From the NCBI GenBank assembly GCA_030758115.1, contig JANREX010000092.1, positions 1 through 64,000 on the forward strand: a DNA stretch of 64,000 nucleotides, written 5' to 3'. The notes beneath the pieces were generated by a model that saw only the letters and a list, made by a program, of their open reading frames with translations, did not search any database and was not told the DNA's origin. The position numbers were made by a program, and so were the translations under genes. Position 1 is the stretch's first letter, and every line of letters starts with the position of its first letter. Source of the stretch: Paracoccaceae bacterium. Lineage in GTDB: Bacteria > Pseudomonadota > Alphaproteobacteria > Rhodobacterales > Rhodobacteraceae. Shown here one piece after another: positions 60,258 to 64,000 of this stretch.

Positions 60258-61058
60258 TCAGAGTGCGTAGCGGATGACCATGCCATCATGGGCCGGGGTG
60301 ATATGGGCCGGGGTCTCGTCCGCGACGGTTTGGTAATCAAGGTCGATATGCATGTTGGTCAGCACCGCGCGGCGCGGGGCCATCTGTGCGATCCAGTCAA
60401 GGGTCATGTCCAGATGCGCGTGGGTCGGGTGCGGTGTGCGGCGCAGCGCATCGACGATCCAGCAGTCAAGGCCCCGCAGATGCGGCAGCGCCTCGTCATA
60501 AAGGCGCACGGCATCGGGCAGGTAGGCCAGATCGAGGATGCGGAAACCCAGCGCGTCGATCGACCCGTGATTGGCCCGGAACGGGGTGAGGGTGATGTCG
60601 CCGCCCTTGCCCGTGATGGTGAAGGGCCCTTTGATCGTATGCATGTCGAGGATGGGCGGGTAGGGGCTGTCCTCGGGCTGCACGAAAGCATAGCCGAAGC
60701 GGGAATAGAGATCGTTCTGGGTGTCGCCATCGGCCCAGACGGCCAGGCGGCGGCGCATGTTGAAGACGATCATGCGCAGATCGTCCAGACCGTGCACATG
60801 GTCGGCATGGCTGTGGGTATAGACCACGGCGTCAAGCTCGCCCACACCGGCATCCAGAAGCTGCGCGCGCAGGTCGGGCGAGGTGTCGATGAGCACGCGG
60901 GTGATGCCCTCGGGGCCTTCGCGTTCGATCAGCAGCGAACAGCGGCGGCGGTTGTTCCTGGGGTTCGCCGGATCGCAATCGCCCCAATGGCCGCCAAGGC
61001 GCGGCACGCCCCCGGATGATCCGCAGCCCAGGATGATGAAGCGCATCTCGGCCGTCAT
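60258..61058 (-). CDS. MBL-fold metallo-hydrolase of the PhnP/COG1235 family
   Basis: A 266-residue metallo-beta-lactamase-fold protein. Metal ligands lie in THSHADH (H82, H84, D86, H87); further blocks are GCGSSGGVPRLGGHWGDCDPANPRNNRRRCSLLIE, VLIDTSPDLRAQLL and DCWIVDALRRTPHPTHAHLDMTLDW. This is the COG1235/PhnP-type phosphoesterase arrangement. It is encoded right after tatD (ATGA overlap at 61055), the usual housekeeping setting in Rhodobacterales. It could hydrolyse the cyclic ribose phosphate of the C-P lyase pathway, but its own genomic place points to a general role. Confidence 0.88.
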   Translation of the reverse strand: MTAEMRFIILGCGSSGGVPRLGGHWGDCDPANPRNNRRRCSLLIEREGPEGITRVLIDTSPDLRAQLLDAGVGELDAVVYTHSHADHVHGLDDLRMIVFNMRRRLAVWADGDTQNDLYSRFGYAFVQPEDSPYPPILDMHTIKGPFTITGKGGDITLTPFRANHGSIDALGFRILDLAYLPDAVRLYDEALPHLRGLDCWIVDALRRTPHPTHAHLDMTLDWIAQMAPRRAVLTNMHIDLDYQTVADETPAHITPAHDGMVIRYAL

Positions 61059-61876
61059 GCGGCGGCCCTGCGATAGTTCGCGGCCTTGGTGAAGAGCCGG
61101 TCGAAATTGGCTTCGGTCGCGGCGGCGAAGTCGCGCAGCGACAGGCCGAACACCTCGGCGCCCACCTCGGCGGTGTGGATGCTGTAGGCCGGCTCGTTGC
61201 GCTTGCCGCGGAAGGGCTTGGGCGCGAGATAGGGCGCATCGGTTTCCACGAGGATCCGGTCCAGCGGGGCCGCGGCGAAGATGTCGCGCAGTTCCTGGCT
61301 TTTGGGGAAGGTCGCGATGCCGGACATCGACAGGTAGAAGCCCAGATCCAGTGTGGCGCGGGCCAGTTCCGCGCTGGACGAAAAGCAATGCATCACGCAG
61401 GAATAGGGGCCTTTGCGATATTCCTCGGTCAGGATGCGGGCCATGTCATCGTCGGCGGCGCGGGCATGGATGATCAGCGGCAGGCCCGTCAGGCGCGCGG
61501 CGGCGATGTGGATGCGCAGGCTGTCCTGCTGCAGGGCGGCGCTTTCGGCGGTGTAATGGTAGTCCAGACCGGTTTCGCCGATGCCCACGCATTTGGGATG
61601 GGCGGCGATGGCGGTCAGGTGATCGACGCTGATCAGCGGGCTGTCTGCGACGGACATGGGATGGATGCCGAAAGCATAGAACACGCTGTCATGCGCCTCG
61701 GCGATTGCGCGCACGGCGGGTTCGTTTCGGGCCTTGGTGCAGATCGTGACCATCCGCATCACACCCGCCGCATGGGCGCGCGCGATCACGTCATCCAGTT
61801 CCCCGTCGAAATCGGGAAAGTCGAGATGGCAATGGCTGTCGGTGATCCGGGCCTTGGAGTGAAGCTGGTCGGTCAT
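61055..61876 (-). CDS. tatD: TatD-family metal-dependent hydrolase/DNase
   Basis: A 273-residue TIM-barrel hydrolase. The TatD signatures are DSHCHLDFPDF, IGETGLDYHY, HARAADDD, CVMHCFSSS and LVETDAPYLAPKPFRGKRNEPAY. Members have 3'-5' exonuclease/DNase activity and a role in DNA repair or quality control. It lies between holB (20-bp gap) and the MBL hydrolase (4-bp overlap). Confidence 0.95.
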   Translation of the reverse strand: MTDQLHSKARITDSHCHLDFPDFDGELDDVIARAHAAGVMRMVTICTKARNEPAVRAIAEAHDSVFYAFGIHPMSVADSPLISVDHLTAIAAHPKCVGIGETGLDYHYTAESAALQQDSLRIHIAAARLTGLPLIIHARAADDDMARILTEEYRKGPYSCVMHCFSSSAELARATLDLGFYLSMSGIATFPKSQELRDIFAAAPLDRILVETDAPYLAPKPFRGKRNEPAYSIHTAEVGAEVFGLSLRDFAAATEANFDRLFTKAANYRRAAA

Positions 61877-61896
61877 TGTCCACCTTGCGGGCCTGA

Positions 61897-63018
61897 TCAG
61901 CCGCCCGCGGTTTTCTGAATCCTGAAGACCGTATCTAGGACAAGGGAGGCGGGGTCAAGATTGACCGCCCGACCATGCATGGTGCGGGCGCTGATCTGAT
62001 GGGCCGCATCGGCCCAGGCACGGGCGCGGGCCGGGCTGGAGGAGAGGCGCGCCAGAAGCGCCGCCTCGCCGGGGGCGGCCTCGATGGCGGGGGGATGACC
62101 CGTGGCGCCGGTGCGGGCCAGGCGCGCGAGCAGCAGATCGGTCAGCGCCAGCAGCAGATCCAGCCGGTTGGTGGCGCCGCGCGTGGCGGCGGCCTCGGCC
62201 AGGCGCAGGGCGCGGGGGCGGTCCAGATCGGGCAGGCGCCCGAAGAGGCCGACAAGTTCGGCATAGATCGCAAGCCCGTCCTGGGCGATCAGGCGGATTG
62301 CTTCGCCCACGGAACCGGCCGACAGGGCGGTCAGGGCGGCGGTGTCGGCGGGCAGCGCGATGCCCGCCTGATCCAGCGCGCGCGCCATCGCGTCGCTGTC
62401 CAGCGGGCCGAGGCGCAATTCGCGGCAGCGCGAGCGGATCGTGGGCAGAAGGCCGGTCGGCTGGTGCGAGATCATCAGGAAGATGCAACGTGCGGGTGGT
62501 TCCTCGAGCATCTTGAGCAGGGCGTTGGCGGCCTGCGGGTTCAACTCGTCGGCGCTGTCGACGATGATCACGCGCCGCCCGCCATCTGTGGCGCTGAGTT
62601 GCAGGAAATTCGCCAGCTTGCGGACCATGTCCACGCGGATGTCATTGGACAGCCGGTCGCCCTTGTCGGTCGGGCCGCGGCGCAGCAGGAACAGCCCCGG
62701 TTCGGACAGGGCGCGCAACCGGTTGATGACCGGGTGGTCGGGGGCGATATCCAGGCTGGCAGGCGGTGGCGGCGCGCCGAACAGGCCATCGGTCTGCGAT
62801 GCGGGCGTTGCCAGAAGAAAGCGCGCGATCCGCCAGGCGAGGGTGGCCTTGCCGACGCCGCGCGGCCCGGTCAGCAGCCAGGCATGATGCAGGCGGTCCG
62901 ATGCAAAGGCCTGCAGGAACCCGGCTTCGGCTGTGGCCTGCCCGAAAAGGGTGGCCGTGTCGCGCGGGTGCGGCGCGCCATCCAGGCGATCGGGTTCTGG
63001 GAGGGCATCCTCGCTCAT
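61897..63018 (-). CDS. holB: DNA polymerase III subunit delta'
   Basis: A 373-residue clamp-loader subunit. The AAA+ N-terminal domain has HHAWLLTGPRGVGKATLAWRIARFLL (P-loop 51-59), RRVIIVDSADELNPQAANALLKMLEEPPARCIFLMISHQPTGLLPTIRSRCRELRLGPL, including the conserved SRC motif. The pairing with tmk (4-bp overlap) is the standard bacterial order tmk-holB. Confidence 0.95.
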   Translation of the reverse strand: MSEDALPEPDRLDGAPHPRDTATLFGQATAEAGFLQAFASDRLHHAWLLTGPRGVGKATLAWRIARFLLATPASQTDGLFGAPPPPASLDIAPDHPVINRLRALSEPGLFLLRRGPTDKGDRLSNDIRVDMVRKLANFLQLSATDGGRRVIIVDSADELNPQAANALLKMLEEPPARCIFLMISHQPTGLLPTIRSRCRELRLGPLDSDAMARALDQAGIALPADTAALTALSAGSVGEAIRLIAQDGLAIYAELVGLFGRLPDLDRPRALRLAEAAATRGATNRLDLLLALTDLLLARLARTGATGHPPAIEAAPGEAALLARLSSSPARARAWADAAHQISARTMHGRAVNLDPASLVLDTVFRIQKTAGG

Positions 63019-63656
63019 GCGGCATCAGTCCCGGCCAGATGTGCGGCGACGATCCCGGCAACATCCGCCGCGACCAGGTCCTGAGGGCGCGCGCCGTCCA
63101 CAACCCGGATGCGCGCCGGGGCGCTGCGGGCCAGATCAAGAAAGCCCGCGCGCATGCGTTCCTGCATCTGCTGCCCGAAGGATTCGAACCGTTCCTCGCC
63201 ACCATTGCGCCCCAGGGCCCGCGCGAGGCCCGTGGCCGGATCCATGTCGATCAGCAGGGTCAGGTCCGGTTCCTGACCGATCATCAGATCATGCAGGGCG
63301 TCCACCTTGCGCCGCAGATCGTCGCCGCGCAGGCCCTGATACATGCGGGTGGAATCGGCAAAGCGGTCGCAGATCACGATCTTGCCCGCGGCAAGGGCCG
63401 GGCGGATCGTGCGCTCCAGGTGATCCCGGCGCGCGGCGGTGAAGAGCAGGATCTCGGTCTCGGCCGACCAGCGGTCGGGCGGGCCTTCGAGCACCAGTTT
63501 GCGGATCTCCTCGGCGCCGGGCGATCCGCCGGGTTCACGGGTCAGCACGACGGTATGGCCCTGTGCCTCCAGATGCGCCGCCAGATGGCGCGCCTGGGTC
63601 GATTTGCCCGAGCCGTCGATCCCCTCGAAGCTGATGAAGCCGCCGCGCGGGGTCAA
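63015..63656 (-). CDS. tmk: thymidylate kinase
   Basis: A 213-residue dTMP kinase. The P-loop is FEGIDGSGKSTQARHL (10-25), the substrate-binding block is REPGGSPGAEEIRKLVLEG, and DRFADSTRMYQG and LLIDMDPATGLARALGR follow. It phosphorylates dTMP to dTDP for DNA synthesis. It overlaps holB downstream and dac upstream by 4 bp each, so translation is coupled across the three genes. Confidence 0.96.
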   Translation of the reverse strand: MTPRGGFISFEGIDGSGKSTQARHLAAHLEAQGHTVVLTREPGGSPGAEEIRKLVLEGPPDRWSAETEILLFTAARRDHLERTIRPALAAGKIVICDRFADSTRMYQGLRGDDLRRKVDALHDLMIGQEPDLTLLIDMDPATGLARALGRNGGEERFESFGQQMQERMRAGFLDLARSAPARIRVVDGARPQDLVAADVAGIVAAHLAGTDAA

Positions 63657-64000
63657 GACCCGCCCTCGGACGCGGTGGGCGGCGGCTGGATGAAGCGCTC
63701 GAACAGGACCAGGGATGTGGTCAGGATGCGCGTGGAAAAGCCGCCAAGCGGCACGTCACGATCTGCCAGCAGCGGCACGCGCACCGGGTCAAGGCCTTCG
63801 CGCGTCAGGATCATCTCGCCCAGAACATCGCCCTTGGCAACGGGCGCATTGATCGGCCCCTTGTGCACGATTTCGGCCTGAACCGTATCGCTGGTCAGGA
63901 TCGGCAGCAGGACCGTCACATCGTTTTCCGGGACCAGACCCACGGTGGCCTCGTTGCCGCGCCAGACATCGGCCTGGCTGATCACCTGTCCGGCATGGGC
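63653..64000 (-). CDS. D-alanyl-D-alanine carboxypeptidase (PBP5/6 family), 5' truncated by window
   Basis: The last 115 codons of a peptidoglycan carboxypeptidase run off the window's right edge. Visible is the C-terminal PBP5_C domain: ADVWRGNEATVGLVPENDVTVLLP, VHKGPINAPVAKGDVLGEMIL, VPLLADRDVPLGGFSTRILTTSLVLFERFI. The serine active site would lie further upstream, outside the window. The apparent start at 63985 is internal; the frame stays open to 64000. It overlaps tmk by 4 bp. Confidence 0.85.
   Translation of the reverse strand, partial: AHAGQVISQADVWRGNEATVGLVPENDVTVLLPILTSDTVQAEIVHKGPINAPVAKGDVLGEMILTREGLDPVRVPLLADRDVPLGGFSTRILTTSLVLFERFIQPPPTASEGGS

Noticed and set aside
1-64000. 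CRISPR arrays, tRNA or rRNA genes, insertion sequences, integrase or phage genes
   Set aside because: None seen by reading both strands; repeats are short and dispersed, and gene content is metabolic or housekeeping throughout.

Overview
The window is high-GC DNA with tightly packed operons, many ATGA/TGATG stop-start overlaps, and several TRAP and ABC uptake systems. It has the gene run dac-tmk-holB-tatD-PhnP-like MBL hydrolase and a TamA/TamB pair. This fits an alphaproteobacterium of the Rhodobacterales (Paracoccus/Rhodobacter/roseobacter type); the genus cannot be fixed from the sequence alone. No rRNA, tRNA, CRISPR array, transposase or prophage module was seen.

Layout. (1) 1-9952: an acyl-CoA and aromatic-acid catabolic block. 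It holds an ACAD10/11-like acyl-CoA dehydrogenase (5' end outside the window), an acyl-CoA ligase, a small secreted unknown, a TauE/SafE permease, a DUF3237 protein, a feruloyl-CoA synthase, an orphan TRAP binding protein, and a P450 that resembles the guaiacol O-demethylase GcoA (CYP255), with a divergent LysR. (2) 9953-20810: a dipeptide/oligopeptide-type ABC transporter (DppABCDF layout) with its LysR, then, divergently, two tandem paralogous metal-dependent amidohydrolases and a CobW/COG0523 GTPase that could load their metal. (3) 20828-26978, minus strand: RlmL-like rRNA methyltransferase, PhyH-type dioxygenase, MFS exporter, zinc alcohol dehydrogenase, enolase-superfamily dehydratase, and an ArsR regulator with the cysteine spacing of the persulfide sensors SqrR/BigR. 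(4) 27152-33228: an FCD-type GntR regulator facing a TRAP (SBP-DctQ-DctM) / gamma-glutamyltransferase / TauE operon whose promoter region carries a perfect 24-bp palindrome. (5) 33550-39389: a YhaO/YhaN (SbcD/SbcC-like) pair and an FAD amine oxidase-like protein. (6) 39525-53250: a complete C-P lyase locus: phnC-phnD-phnE-phnE-acyltransferase, then phnM paralogue and phnF on the other strand, phnGHIJKLN, a DUF1045 2H-phosphoesterase and the canonical phnM. (7) 53323-64000, minus strand: tamA-tamB, an AEC permease, and the housekeeping run dac-tmk-holB-tatD-MBL hydrolase, with dac truncated by the window end.

How the parts work together. Region 6 encodes uptake of phosphonates, triphosphate activation (PhnGHIL), pyrophosphate release (PhnM), radical C-P cleavage (PhnJ) and salvage of the ribose product (PhnN). 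No phnP lies in the locus; the DUF1045 protein or the PhnP-family MBL protein at 60258-61058 may open the cyclic phosphate. Region 1 looks like uptake and CoA activation of lignin-type methoxyaromatics plus P450 O-demethylation. Region 2 looks like import of an amide or peptide-like compound followed by hydrolysis.

Six copies of a short intergenic sequence (consensus roughly GRRTATTTGNRGCAAGAAGAA) sit between unrelated genes, and two of them agree at 28 of 29 positions. This is the most striking non-coding signal in the window.
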